Source of the DNA: Peptococcaceae bacterium UBA4068
Lineage (GTDB): Bacteria; Bacillota; Dehalobacteriia; UBA4068
Direction of reading: 5' to 3'
Assembly (NCBI GenBank): GCA_002382665.1
Contig: DFZA01000009.1
Location: 62,001-126,000 of the forward strand
Length of the DNA: 64,000 nt
Shown here: positions 49,570-59,294 of the stretch, one piece after another
Position numbering within the stretch: the first letter of the stretch is position 1
Layout of the letters: every line of letters begins with the position of its first letter
Program-made: the position numbers and the translations under genes
Notes under the pieces: model-generated
Told to the model about the DNA's origin: nothing
The model's database searches: none
The model's input: only the letters and a program-made list of their open reading frames with translations

Positions 49570-50829
49570 TTATGTATTTTCTCTTTTTATCTCCGCACCT
49601 AAAGACGTCAAAACCAAATCAAAATTTTGATAGCCACGATCTATATGGCGAATATTCTCAATAATGCTTTCTCCTTCCGCGGCCAAGGCTGCTAACACCA
49701 GAGCTGCACCGGCACGCAAATCACTAGCCTCAACATGTGCTCCGTGCAGCTTCCAGCGACCTTTAACAACTGCTGCTTTACCGATTATTCTGATATCAGC
49801 GCCCATGCGGCGTAACTCTCCAACATGATGAAAACGATTTTCAAAAATGTTTTCGGATATTATCGACACACCGGATGAAATAGACATTAGCGACATGAAT
49901 TGGGGCTGCATATCGGTAGGAAATCCCGGGAAAGGCATGGTACGGATATCAACGCTACGGGGGCGAAAACGTGAGCGTACCCTAACCCCGCCCGCATCCT
50001 TATCAATTATCACTCCCAACTCTTCAAGCTTAGCTATTACCGAGTACATATCATCTGGCCGACAATCATTGAGCCGCAAATCTCCTCCGCAAATAGCAGC
50101 AGCGCACATCAGCGTACCGGCTTCAATACGATCTGGCATTACTTTGTATTCAGTCCCATGTAAACGGGCAACGCCATTAATTTTCAACGTATCGGTACCT
50201 TCTCCATGAATTTCCGCACCCATCTTACGCAAAAATAATATCAAATCGATTACTTCCGGCTCTCTGGCAGCATTATGAATAACTGTTTCTCCCTTAGCGG
50301 TAACGGCAGCCATAATCACATTTTCGGTAGCTCCAACGCTGGGGAAATCAAAATATATATCCTGACCGCGCAACCCTAGCACACCAATGCGCGCCGTTAT
50401 CGTATTACCGCTATCGTCTACATCGGCGCCTAATGCTGTTAATGCCTGGATATGATAATCCATCGGCCGTTCGCCGATAGCGCAACCGCCGGGAAATGTC
50501 AGATCAATCTCACCCAGCCGTGCCAGTAGCGGACCTAAAACCAGGTTCGACGCCCTCATTCTGCGTAATAGTTGTTCGGGCGGCCTCCTCTTATGCAGAT
50601 TGTCCGCCAGTATAATAAAAGTGCTGTCCTCACAAAGCACTTTGGCTCCGTAATGGGACAGCACCTCAGACATTACATGTACATCTTCAAGCATTGGGAC
50701 TCCGGTTAATACAACTTGTTCGTCGCTTAATAACGATGCGGCCATAATTGCCAAAATAGCATTTTTAGCGCCGTTTATACAATATTCACCGGATAATTGG
50801 CGGCCGCCTTGAATGATAAATTTATCCAC
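49570..50829 (-). CDS. murA: UDP-GlcNAc 1-carboxyvinyltransferase
   Basis: 419 aa, GTG start with GGGGTG site. First committed step of peptidoglycan synthesis. NGAKNAIL at the N-terminus and the active-site loop FPGGCAIGERPMDYH retain the catalytic Cys that fosfomycin attacks. MPDRIEAGT and PFPGFPTDMQPQ are also typical. Placement inside the dcw cluster between murB and ftsQ is common in Bacillota. Confidence 0.95.
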   Translation of the reverse strand: MDKFIIQGGRQLSGEYCINGAKNAILAIMAASLLSDEQVVLTGVPMLEDVHVMSEVLSHYGAKVLCEDSTFIILADNLHKRRPPEQLLRRMRASNLVLGPLLARLGEIDLTFPGGCAIGERPMDYHIQALTALGADVDDSGNTITARIGVLGLRGQDIYFDFPSVGATENVIMAAVTAKGETVIHNAAREPEVIDLILFLRKMGAEIHGEGTDTLKINGVARLHGTEYKVMPDRIEAGTLMCAAAICGGDLRLNDCRPDDMYSVIAKLEELGVIIDKDAGGVRVRSRFRPRSVDIRTMPFPGFPTDMQPQFMSLMSISSGVSIISENIFENRFHHVGELRRMGADIRIIGKAAVVKGRWKLHGAHVEASDLRAGAALVLAALAAEGESIIENIRHIDRGYQNFDLVLTSLGAEIKRENT

Positions 50830-50876
50830 TTAAGCACCCCGCTTAAGCCCCGTATATTAACTTTTTCAATAGCAGT

Positions 50877-51791
50877 TTAAACAAATTCGCCGATCATTTT
50901 TACTTCTGTTTCCAATCTCACGCCAGAGTATTCATAAACCCTCTGCTGAACTTCTTCAATCAGGGCTACGACATCTTTAGCGCGGGCGCCTCCAATGTTA
51001 ATAATAAAATTACCATGTTTTTTGGAAACAGCCGCGCCACCGATTTGCATACCGCGTAAGTTTGCCATCTCAATTAAACGTCCGGCATGATCGTTTGGCG
51101 GATTACGGAAGACGCTGCCGCAAGACGGATATTCCAGCGGTTGATTACGGCTGCGTAATTGTAAAAGTTCGCGAATTTTGCTTAAAGATTCGTCACGGCT
51201 GCCGCGCGGTAAGCTTAAAGTTACGCGACTAACCAAAGCTTCTACATCAAATAAGCTGCTATTACGATAGGCGAAAGAAATATCCGAGGCCGTTAGTATC
51301 TGTTTGCTGCCAGTATATGTTACGACCTCAATTTGTGTTACATATTGACCGATAGTGTCGCCATAAGCACCCGCGTTCATCCTTACCGCACCGCCCATTG
51401 AACCGGGGATACCGGCGGCGAATTCCAAACCGGAAAGTGAACGTTCAGCAGCTTCCAATGCCAACGTCGGCAACAATACGCCAGCGTCAATATCAACCTG
51501 ATTATCGCGCCAATTGGTAGTAGCAAATTGCTCGCCCATTTTAATAACGACGCCGTGAAAACCTTTGTCGCCAACTAAAATATTAGACCCATTACCGATA
51601 ACAACCCACGGAATTTCATTTTCATGCAAATAAATAAGCAGGACAGATAATTCATCAGTTGACGCAGGGAATACCAAGAAATCAGCGTTGCCGCCAATCC
51701 GCCAGGTAGTGTATTTTCGCATAGAAACATCCGTTAACACCTTCACCGACAGCATTTCCTGCAAAGCCTCAAAAATCAGCGGCTTATTCAC
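50877..51791 (-). CDS. murB: UDP-N-acetylenolpyruvoylglucosamine reductase
   Basis: 304 aa, GTG start with AGGAGG site. FAD-dependent reduction giving UDP-MurNAc. TTWRIGGNADFLVFP, GNGSNILVGDKGF, GIPGSMGGAVRMNAGAYG and SCGSVFRNP (catalytic Ser) mark a type II MurB. Overlaps murC by 8 bp. Confidence 0.95.
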   Translation of the reverse strand: MNKPLIFEALQEMLSVKVLTDVSMRKYTTWRIGGNADFLVFPASTDELSVLLIYLHENEIPWVVIGNGSNILVGDKGFHGVVIKMGEQFATTNWRDNQVDIDAGVLLPTLALEAAERSLSGLEFAAGIPGSMGGAVRMNAGAYGDTIGQYVTQIEVVTYTGSKQILTASDISFAYRNSSLFDVEALVSRVTLSLPRGSRDESLSKIRELLQLRSRNQPLEYPSCGSVFRNPPNDHAGRLIEMANLRGMQIGGAAVSKKHGNFIINIGGARAKDVVALIEEVQQRVYEYSGVRLETEVKMIGEFV

Positions 51792-53163
51792 TATATGACC
51801 TCCTTAATTTCTCCTCAAGGAACCGTTCCCCCACAGATCGTATGTTGCCGGCGCCCATGATCAAAACAAAGTCGTCATCTCTTACCTGTTGTTCGAGTAT
51901 CTGTAAAGCTTGCTCTTTATCCGCCGCATACACTACCATATTATGCCCGTTTTTTCGAGCTGCGTCAACAATTAATTGCGCCGAAACACCGGGGATCGGT
52001 TTTTCGAAGGCCGGATAGATTTCATTTATCACAACTACATCCGCATCGGCAAGGGCAAGGGCAAATTCTTGATATAAGCATTTTGTACGGCTGTAGCGAT
52101 GAGGTTGGAAAACTGCCACAATCCTTTTTGTGCCCATATCGCGCGCCGCCTTGATAGTCGCCATAATTTCTGTAGGATGATGAGCATAATCGTCAACAAC
52201 TTGTAGTTTATCGACCTGCCCCAAAAGTTCGAAGCGGCGTCCGGTGCCGCAAAAGTCCGCTAAGGCCCGCGCACAATCAGCAAATTCCAAGCCTAAATAA
52301 CGGCCCAAAGCCACCGCAGCCAAAGCGTTGGCAATATTATGCTCACCCGGAACATGCAGTTCCAGCCGCCCTAACAACTTGCCTTTTTCCCAAACATCGG
52401 AGGAGGTGCCGTAATTACTGTAACAGATATTGGTTGCCGTATAATCGGCCTCATTATGCAGGGCATATGTAATATAACGTTTCTCTACGCGTCTTGATAA
52501 TGACAGCGCATTAGGGCAATCGTTACAAACGATGGCCAGGCCGTCATCGGGCAGTTGCTGCAAATACTGTTCGAAGGACTTAACAATATTTTCCAAAGAA
52601 ACATAATGTTCAAGATGATCGCTTTCAATATTAGTAATAACTGCAATATCGGGAAACAGCATCAAAAACGTGCCGTCACTCTCGTCGGCTTCAGCCACAA
52701 AATAATCGCCCTCACCAGCCTGCGAATTTCCGCAAAATTGTGGGATCATACCGCCAATGGCAAAGGTGGGGCTCATATTAAGATTATCCAGCATAACTGC
52801 AATCATGGCGCTAACCGTCGTTTTACCATGGGAGCCGGCCACGCCAATGCTGCACTTATTGCTCATTAAAAAAGCCAGCATTTCAGCTCTTTTATAGACC
52901 GGTATGCCGCGAGAGGCAGCCTCGATCATTTCTGGATTATCTACCTTTACGGCTGAGGAATAAACTACCGCCTGAGCATCCACCGGAATGTTCGCGGCAG
53001 CATGGCCATAATAAATCGTCGCCCCCATAGCCTCCAATATTCCTGTAAAACGTCCATGTTGAAGATCCGAACCGCTAATACTATAGCCCATGCCAAGCAT
53101 TATCTTGGCAATAGCGCTCATACCTACGCCACCAATGCCAATAAAATGAAGTTTATCCTCCAT
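51784..53163 (-). CDS. murC: UDP-N-acetylmuramate--L-alanine ligase
   Basis: 459 aa from ATG 53163. HFIGIGGVGMSAIA, ATP loop GSHGKTTVSAM, NIESDHLEHY and DDYAHHPTEI. Adds the first amino acid of the stem peptide. The ribosome site is GAGGG about 12 bases off, inside the end of murG, so coupling with murG is likely. Confidence 0.96.
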   Translation of the reverse strand: MEDKLHFIGIGGVGMSAIAKIMLGMGYSISGSDLQHGRFTGILEAMGATIYYGHAAANIPVDAQAVVYSSAVKVDNPEMIEAASRGIPVYKRAEMLAFLMSNKCSIGVAGSHGKTTVSAMIAVMLDNLNMSPTFAIGGMIPQFCGNSQAGEGDYFVAEADESDGTFLMLFPDIAVITNIESDHLEHYVSLENIVKSFEQYLQQLPDDGLAIVCNDCPNALSLSRRVEKRYITYALHNEADYTATNICYSNYGTSSDVWEKGKLLGRLELHVPGEHNIANALAAVALGRYLGLEFADCARALADFCGTGRRFELLGQVDKLQVVDDYAHHPTEIMATIKAARDMGTKRIVAVFQPHRYSRTKCLYQEFALALADADVVVINEIYPAFEKPIPGVSAQLIVDAARKNGHNMVVYAADKEQALQILEQQVRDDDFVLIMGAGNIRSVGERFLEEKLRRSYSE

Positions 53164-53170
53164 AAAGATA

Positions 53171-54280
53171 TTAACCCTCTTTTCCCTGAACAATATTAAT
53201 TGCAATCTCAACGATTTTATCCGCTGCATTCGCCTCCCCCAAAGACGTCGCTGCAGCAGCCATATTTTTTAAAACCGATTCATCATTAAATAAATCTGTA
53301 ATCGTCCTCGTAAGTATATCACTGTTGAAACATTGATCCTCAATCATTATCGCAGCACCGGCAGATGCCAATACTTTGGCATTGCCAACTTGGTGATTGT
53401 TTGTCGCGTAAGGATAAGGCACCAAAATTGAAGGCAATCCGATACAGGTGATTTCCGCAAGAAACGAAGCGCCGGCGCGTCCAACAACTAGATCTGCTAT
53501 CGCTAATGCATGCTCCATATGCGTCAGATATGGCATTACAATTAAATCATCATCAATTATATCATTGTTGTCAACTATCGAACAATAATTTCTATCTCCG
53601 GTCAAATGAATAATCCGCAAACCACTATCAAGCAAACTTTTGTATGCGCCGCAGATTGCCTTGTTTAAAGTAGCCGCGCCTTGCGAACCACCGGTAACTA
53701 ACAATGTCTTTTTATATTTATTCTCCTCACTGATCGAAAAGAATTGATACGCCTTTTCTTTATCGGCAACTAAAATATCATTTCTCACCGGTAATCCGGT
53801 TAAAAAAAGATTATCCTGACGCCCAAATCGATTTGACGCTGCATCAAATGTCATACAAACTGCACTGGCATAGCGCGCAAAATGACGATTGGCCAATCCC
53901 GGATAAGCGTTCTGTTCATGAATCATTGTGGGAATTATCAGCTTGCGCGCAGCCTGTAATACAGCTGCTTCCACATAGCCGCCGCTACCAATTACCAAAT
54001 CAGGATGAAATTTGGCCATCCGTTTTTTGGCTTGTTTGGCACCTTGATAATTAATCCATAAATCCTTCACTAATTTTGGCGATTTACGATGCAGCCCCGC
54101 GCTGGAAACTGCAAAAAAATCATATCCATATTCCGCAGCTAATCTCTGCTCAGGAGAGTTATGACCGCCGATATACAATATTTTTGCATCAACTCTTCTA
54201 CATAATCTATCGGCAATGGCCAGTACCGGATATATATGTCCGCCGGTGCCGCCCCCAGTGATTACCACGCGCATACTCAT
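53171..54280 (-). CDS. murG: UDP-GlcNAc:lipid I GlcNAc transferase
   Basis: 369 aa. GT-B fold enzyme making lipid II on the inner face of the membrane. ITGGGTGGHIYPVLAIA, GSGGYVEA, HEQNAYPGLANR, VTGGSQGAATLN and VGRAGASFLAEI. ATG overlaps the ftsW stop (ATGA). Confidence 0.95.
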   Translation of the reverse strand: MSMRVVITGGGTGGHIYPVLAIADRLCRRVDAKILYIGGHNSPEQRLAAEYGYDFFAVSSAGLHRKSPKLVKDLWINYQGAKQAKKRMAKFHPDLVIGSGGYVEAAVLQAARKLIIPTMIHEQNAYPGLANRHFARYASAVCMTFDAASNRFGRQDNLFLTGLPVRNDILVADKEKAYQFFSISEENKYKKTLLVTGGSQGAATLNKAICGAYKSLLDSGLRIIHLTGDRNYCSIVDNNDIIDDDLIVMPYLTHMEHALAIADLVVGRAGASFLAEITCIGLPSILVPYPYATNNHQVGNAKVLASAGAAIMIEDQCFNSDILTRTITDLFNDESVLKNMAAAATSLGEANAADKIVEIAINIVQGKEG

Positions 54281-55425
54281 TTAGCATCCTCTTTAACATA
54301 ACGAGATAAATTTAGCAGCATTCCTGCCATAGTTAGACATACAGCCAACGAAGTTCCACCATAACTGATAAAAGGCAATGTTACACCGGTAACCGGCAAT
54401 AGTCCCGATACAACTCCGAGATTAATAAAAGCTTGTATGGACATAGCGCAAATTATCCCCAAAGCCAGCAAACTGCCGAATTTGTCGGGCATTTTTACCG
54501 CTACCAACATTCCCCGCCAAATAAATAAAACAAATACCACGATAACAAATATACAGCCTAAAAAGCCTAATTCCTCCCCTAAAACGGAAAAAATAAAATC
54601 AGTATGTCGAGCCGGTAAATAAAATAGCTTTGAACTGCCGGAACCTAACCCGACGCCGGAAAGGCCACCGGAACCTAACGCCAATAACGATTGAACTGTC
54701 TGCCAGCCTGATCCGGTTGGATCCGCCCAGGGATCAAGATAGGCCATGATACGGTTGACCCGAAATGGTTCATAAATAATCGCAGCTACGACGACTACGG
54801 CACCCAGAACTAATGTGCCAGTCAAAAATCGTTTCCGCACGCCGGCACAATACATCATTAAAAAGCCCGTAGCAGCAACAACCATTGAAGAAGATAAAGC
54901 TGTTTGCGCCAATATCAAACCGGCAGTTCCGCCGGTAATAATAATCGCCGGTAAAAAACCTTTACTAAAACTTTTGACATCAATACCCGGGGAACAGAAC
55001 AATTTAGCCAGTACCAGCGGTAAAGCAATTTTGCTTAACTCAGATGGCTGGAACTGTTGTCCGCCAATTTGCAACCAGCGCTGAGCCCCGCCGATACTTT
55101 CAATTTGCGTGCTGGCTGCCATAAAAATCAACAATAAAATCATTGGTATAAAAACTACCCAACTCAGTTTTTTATACCATTCATATTTCATTTTATAAGC
55201 AATATACATACCCAAAAAACCCAACGCCGCAGCCTCGGAATGCTTTTTGAGAAAATGATAGCTATCATTATAGGGTGCATAGGTTGCAAAGTATTGACTG
55301 GCGCTGAACACCATAATCACGCCAATAGCCGTCAACACAATAACGGAAATTAATATCCACCAATCCGGATTACCCGGATTTCCTAGATTTCCTTGACGTG
55401 CAGGATTTGCCTGTGCGCTTTTCAA
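54277..55425 (-). CDS. ftsW: Peptidoglycan polymerase FtsW (SEDS)
   Basis: 382 aa from TTG 55425 (GGGGAGG site). Ten predicted membrane segments. SEDS family glycosyltransferase: VMVFSASQ, QPSELSKIALPLVLAK, DPTGSGWQTVQSL, the catalytic-loop region GLGSGSSKLFYLPARHTDFIFSVLGEELGF and PFISYGGTSL. Works with the class B PBP of the same cluster. The N-terminus has a short Gly-Asn-Pro repeat (GNLGNPGNP). Confidence 0.93.
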   Translation of the reverse strand: MKSAQANPARQGNLGNPGNPDWWILISVIVLTAIGVIMVFSASQYFATYAPYNDSYHFLKKHSEAAALGFLGMYIAYKMKYEWYKKLSWVVFIPMILLLIFMAASTQIESIGGAQRWLQIGGQQFQPSELSKIALPLVLAKLFCSPGIDVKSFSKGFLPAIIITGGTAGLILAQTALSSSMVVAATGFLMMYCAGVRKRFLTGTLVLGAVVVVAAIIYEPFRVNRIMAYLDPWADPTGSGWQTVQSLLALGSGGLSGVGLGSGSSKLFYLPARHTDFIFSVLGEELGFLGCIFVIVVFVLFIWRGMLVAVKMPDKFGSLLALGIICAMSIQAFINLGVVSGLLPVTGVTLPFISYGGTSLAVCLTMAGMLLNLSRYVKEDAK

Positions 55426-55428
55426 AGC

Positions 55429-56781
55429 TTATTCCTCCCCATAATCTTTGACTATCTGTTTAAAACGGTTTCCTCTTTCTTCATAGTTTTTAAACATATC
55501 CCAACTGGCGCACGCTGGTGAAAGCAGAACCAAATCCCCTCTTTGAGCTGTTTGACAGGCCGATCTCACCGCCTCGTCAAAACCTCCTGCCAATATATAA
55601 TCCTTAAATCCGGCATTATCCGCCGCCCGACGAATATCATCTGTCGCTTCGCCAAGTATTATCAGTTTCCGTACTTTGTCTTTAATCAATCCCATCAACG
55701 GTGCAAAATCATTACCCTTGTTGCGTCCGCCAGCAATCAATATCAACGGTCGTTGATACGAGAGTAGAGCTTTTTGTGTCGAATCAGGATTTGTACCTTT
55801 GGAATCGTTAACGAAACTAATGCCATTTCGTTCGCAAACGAATTCCATCCTATGCTCGACGCCCGGAAAACTATGCAAGGCGTTAGCAATATCGTCTGCG
55901 GCAACGCCGCTATAATACGCAGCGGCGGCTGCAGCCATGGCATTCTGCCAATTATGGTGGCCTTTGATATATATGTCTTTAACAGATATAATATTAATTT
56001 TATGCCCATTATCATCTAATATTATCTGTCCGTTATCTAAATAAATACCCCCGTTGACCAACTGACTAGTGCTAAAAAACACCGTACGCTGCGAAAGCTT
56101 TTCACCTATGCCACGGCACACATCATCGTCATAATTAAGAATTGCCAGATCGTTTCGATCCTGTCTGGCAAATATTCTCTCCTTCACCTGCTGGTATACG
56201 GCCATACTGCCGTGACGATCCTGATGATCGGGGCTAATATTAAGCATAGCCGCAATATGCGGCTTAAACTCATAACAATCTTCTAATTGGAAGCTGGACA
56301 CTTCCGCAACAACCATACCTTGGTAATTTTCAATATGCTCTATTAAGGGTGTACCAATATTACCGCCCACCAGTGTATTAATACCGGCCTGGCTCAATAT
56401 ATAACCGGTCAAAGCCGTCGTAGTCGTCTTGCCGTTGGTACCGGTTATGGCTATAATCGGTGAGGCTGCAAATAAATATGCCAACTCAATTTCACTGATC
56501 ATTTCGATACCCGCGGCTTTGACCATTTCTACTAAGGGAATAGTCGGTGGAACACCGGGACTTTTAATACATAAATCCCAATCGGCCACACTGGGCATCA
56601 GGTTGGATAATAATAACTCTACGCCATGATTAGCAAATTGATTTATATCGGCACCAAGCTGTTCTTTGCTTTTAGCATCGGATAAAGTAACCTTCGCTCC
56701 ATGAGCCAACAAAAATTGGCAGGTGGCAAACCCGCTTAATCCGGCGCCTATCGTTAAAACTTTTTTCCCCTGTAAATCCAT
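55429..56781 (-). CDS. murD: UDP-MurNAc-L-Ala--D-Glu ligase
   Basis: 450 aa. GAGLSGFATCQ, ATP loop GTNGKTTTTAL, NISPDHQDRH, NDSKGTNPDST and GGRNKG-type C-terminal domain. Adds D-glutamate. GAGG site; 15 bp after mraY. Confidence 0.96.
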   Translation of the reverse strand: MDLQGKKVLTIGAGLSGFATCQFLLAHGAKVTLSDAKSKEQLGADINQFANHGVELLLSNLMPSVADWDLCIKSPGVPPTIPLVEMVKAAGIEMISEIELAYLFAASPIIAITGTNGKTTTTALTGYILSQAGINTLVGGNIGTPLIEHIENYQGMVVAEVSSFQLEDCYEFKPHIAAMLNISPDHQDRHGSMAVYQQVKERIFARQDRNDLAILNYDDDVCRGIGEKLSQRTVFFSTSQLVNGGIYLDNGQIILDDNGHKINIISVKDIYIKGHHNWQNAMAAAAAAYYSGVAADDIANALHSFPGVEHRMEFVCERNGISFVNDSKGTNPDSTQKALLSYQRPLILIAGGRNKGNDFAPLMGLIKDKVRKLIILGEATDDIRRAADNAGFKDYILAGGFDEAVRSACQTAQRGDLVLLSPACASWDMFKNYEERGNRFKQIVKDYGEE

Positions 56782-56796
56782 GCGTTTACCTCGAAG

Positions 56797-57780
56797 TTAT
56801 ATAGATACGATTAATAATCCCAACGCTGTCAATATGGCTGAAGCCAGCCAGAACATCCGCACAACTTTCACTTCCGGCCAGCCCTTTAATTCAAAATGGT
56901 GGTGTAGCGGGCTCATTAATAAGATCCGCTTTCCCCACAGTTTAAAACTTGCCACCTGCAGCATCACTGATAATATTTCCACTAAATATACGCCGCCAAT
57001 TATTATCAAAACTATCTCGGTTTTGCTCAAAAGAGCAAATCCAACCACGGCACCGCCAATAGCCAACGATCCGGTATCTCCCATAAACACTTTTGCCGGA
57101 TGCTGATTGTAGAATAAAAACCCTATTAAGCAACCGGCCAATGATGCGGCTGCAACAGCTAGATCATGATAATCGGCCATTACCAATGTCGGATAAGATA
57201 CACACACTAACATAATCAGCCAATAACCGATAAAGACGATCGCCGAAACCCCTGCCGCCAAACCGTCCAATCCATCCGTGAAATTAGTGCCGTTTACAAT
57301 ACCGACAAAAAAGGTAGCCATTACAATATAATAAAACCAACCCAAATCCCATGAATAATTGACAAAAGGTATGATAACTGCGGTTCCGCGTCCTAAAAAC
57401 AACTGTGCAGCTACCAATAATATAATTGCGGCAGCATACTGACCGACCAACTTTTGTTTGACTGTCAATCCCAAAGAACGATGGAATACCACTTTCAACA
57501 TATCATCATAAAATCCGATAGCGCCAAAGGCTATAAACGAAAAAAGCCAGATCCATAACGATTTTGAACCGTTGCCCAGAACCAGCAATACAATCAGCAT
57601 TGATATAACGAACATCAGTCCGCCCATGGTTGGCGTTCCGGCTTTGATTAAATGGCTTTGCGGCCCATCGTTGCGAATTGTTTGTCCGATTTTTAAGCGC
57701 CGGAGCATTGGCAGCAAAAGCTTACCGACAATCAACGTTAAAATCAACCCAGCCACAAAAGCGATAATTGATATCTGCAT
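56797..57780 (-). CDS. mraY: Phospho-MurNAc-pentapeptide translocase
   Basis: 327 aa from ATG 57780 (GAGGG site); GTG two codons upstream is possible. About ten membrane segments. Catalytic DDMLK, NFTDGLDGLA and the HHHFELKGWPE motif. Makes lipid I. It starts only 14 bp after the murE stop: the murF expected between them is missing. Confidence 0.96.
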   Translation of the reverse strand: MQISIIAFVAGLILTLIVGKLLLPMLRRLKIGQTIRNDGPQSHLIKAGTPTMGGLMFVISMLIVLLVLGNGSKSLWIWLFSFIAFGAIGFYDDMLKVVFHRSLGLTVKQKLVGQYAAAIILLVAAQLFLGRGTAVIIPFVNYSWDLGWFYYIVMATFFVGIVNGTNFTDGLDGLAAGVSAIVFIGYWLIMLVCVSYPTLVMADYHDLAVAAASLAGCLIGFLFYNQHPAKVFMGDTGSLAIGGAVVGFALLSKTEIVLIIIGGVYLVEILSVMLQVASFKLWGKRILLMSPLHHHFELKGWPEVKVVRMFWLASAILTALGLLIVSI

Positions 57781-57794
57781 TTTCACTTACCCTC

Positions 57795-59276
57795 TTAGCA
57801 ACTTATGTTTTTTGCAAGCAATATTTCCCTGACAGTTTCCTTATCGTCAAAATGGAGCACCTGACCTTTTATCAGCTGGTAGTTTTCATGCCCTTTGCCT
57901 GCAATTACTACTATATCACCTTTTTGCGCTAAGGCAATAGCCATTTCGATTGCTTTACCGCGGTTTTCCTCAACATAATAGTTATCACCCGCCAGCGTAG
58001 CCCCTTCAACTACTTGAGCAATAATATCCATCGGCTCCTCGAAACGCGGGTTATCGCTGGTAATTATCGCAATATCGCTTAGTTCAACACCTATTTTACC
58101 CATGATCGGTCGTTTGCCGCGATCACGGTTACCGCCACAACCAAAGACACTGATCAACCTTTGTGGTTTGAGATCTGAAGCCGCGTTTAATATATTGCTT
58201 AACCCATCCGGCGTATGTGCATAATCAACAACCACCAAAAAATCCTGTCCGCAATCAACTATCTCAAACCTACCCGGCACCTGAGGCGCTGCCGCCATGC
58301 GCTCAATAATATATTCCATTGGCAGACCTTCCTGCAAAGCCACAGCCATAGCCGCCAGCGTATTATAAACATTAAACACCCCAAAAAGCGGTATAACTAT
58401 TTGATATTGCTGCGCTTGCCAAAGAACTTTAAACATCATACCAGATGCTGTCGGCTGATATTTTAACAGTCTCAAAGTTGCATCTTTTGTCTTTCCGTAG
58501 GTAACTACCTCTACTTTGCTGGCATTAATAAAGGCAGCTGCGGAATCGTCGTCAAGATTTATTACCGAATAGCGATTGATATCCGCATGCGGCTCAATCA
58601 TAGTAAAGAGCATTGTCTTACTACGTAAATATTCAGCTAATGTGCCATGATAATCAAGATGATCCTGAGTCAGATTGCTGAATACCGCTGCGTCAAAGTC
58701 GCAGGCCAAAACACGTCCCTGAGCCAGTGCATGAGAAGACACTTCCATCACTACTGCTGCGCAGCCTTCTTTGTACATCATTGATAACAATTCGTAGAGT
58801 TCCGTTGATTCTGGAGTGGTATGCGTTGCTGGCAATACTTTATCTCCGGCTCTGTTTTCGATCGTGCCAATCAATCCTGTTTTTAGTCCTTTTCCTTCAA
58901 AGAGCCATTTAACCAGGTTTGTTGTCGTCGTCTTGCCATTTGTACCGGTGACGCCGATCATGCGCATTTTCCGATCGGGATGATCAAAAAACGTAGATGC
59001 CAATCGGGCCATAGCACGGCGACTGTCTTCGACAACAATCAACGGAATTTGTGGCAGCGGCGTTGGCAATCTTTCCAATAATACGGCTTCTGCTCCCTGC
59101 GCTACCGCCTGATCAATATATTGGTGACCATCGACACTTGTGCCGGAAATAGCAACAAAAAGGTCCCCCTTGGTTACTTTTCGTGAATCATAAACAATAG
59201 CGGAAATATCAACATCAGTGAAATTACCCACTAAATCTTTTTTTGTCAAACATGATAGCAGTTTAGATAATAACAC
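57795..59276 (-). CDS. murE: UDP-MurNAc-tripeptide synthetase (meso-DAP type)
   Basis: 493 aa, GTG start with GGAGG site. SRKVTKGDLFVAI, ATP loop GTNGKTTTTNL, SSHALAQGRV and the specificity loop TSDNPRFEEP. DNPR marks enzymes adding meso-diaminopimelate rather than lysine, so the wall is predicted to be meso-DAP type. Not fused to MurF. Confidence 0.95.
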   Translation of the reverse strand: MLLSKLLSCLTKKDLVGNFTDVDISAIVYDSRKVTKGDLFVAISGTSVDGHQYIDQAVAQGAEAVLLERLPTPLPQIPLIVVEDSRRAMARLASTFFDHPDRKMRMIGVTGTNGKTTTTNLVKWLFEGKGLKTGLIGTIENRAGDKVLPATHTTPESTELYELLSMMYKEGCAAVVMEVSSHALAQGRVLACDFDAAVFSNLTQDHLDYHGTLAEYLRSKTMLFTMIEPHADINRYSVINLDDDSAAAFINASKVEVVTYGKTKDATLRLLKYQPTASGMMFKVLWQAQQYQIVIPLFGVFNVYNTLAAMAVALQEGLPMEYIIERMAAAPQVPGRFEIVDCGQDFLVVVDYAHTPDGLSNILNAASDLKPQRLISVFGCGGNRDRGKRPIMGKIGVELSDIAIITSDNPRFEEPMDIIAQVVEGATLAGDNYYVEENRGKAIEMAIALAQKGDIVVIAGKGHENYQLIKGQVLHFDDKETVREILLAKNISC

Positions 59277-59294
59277 CGTGCACCTCCTTAGCTT

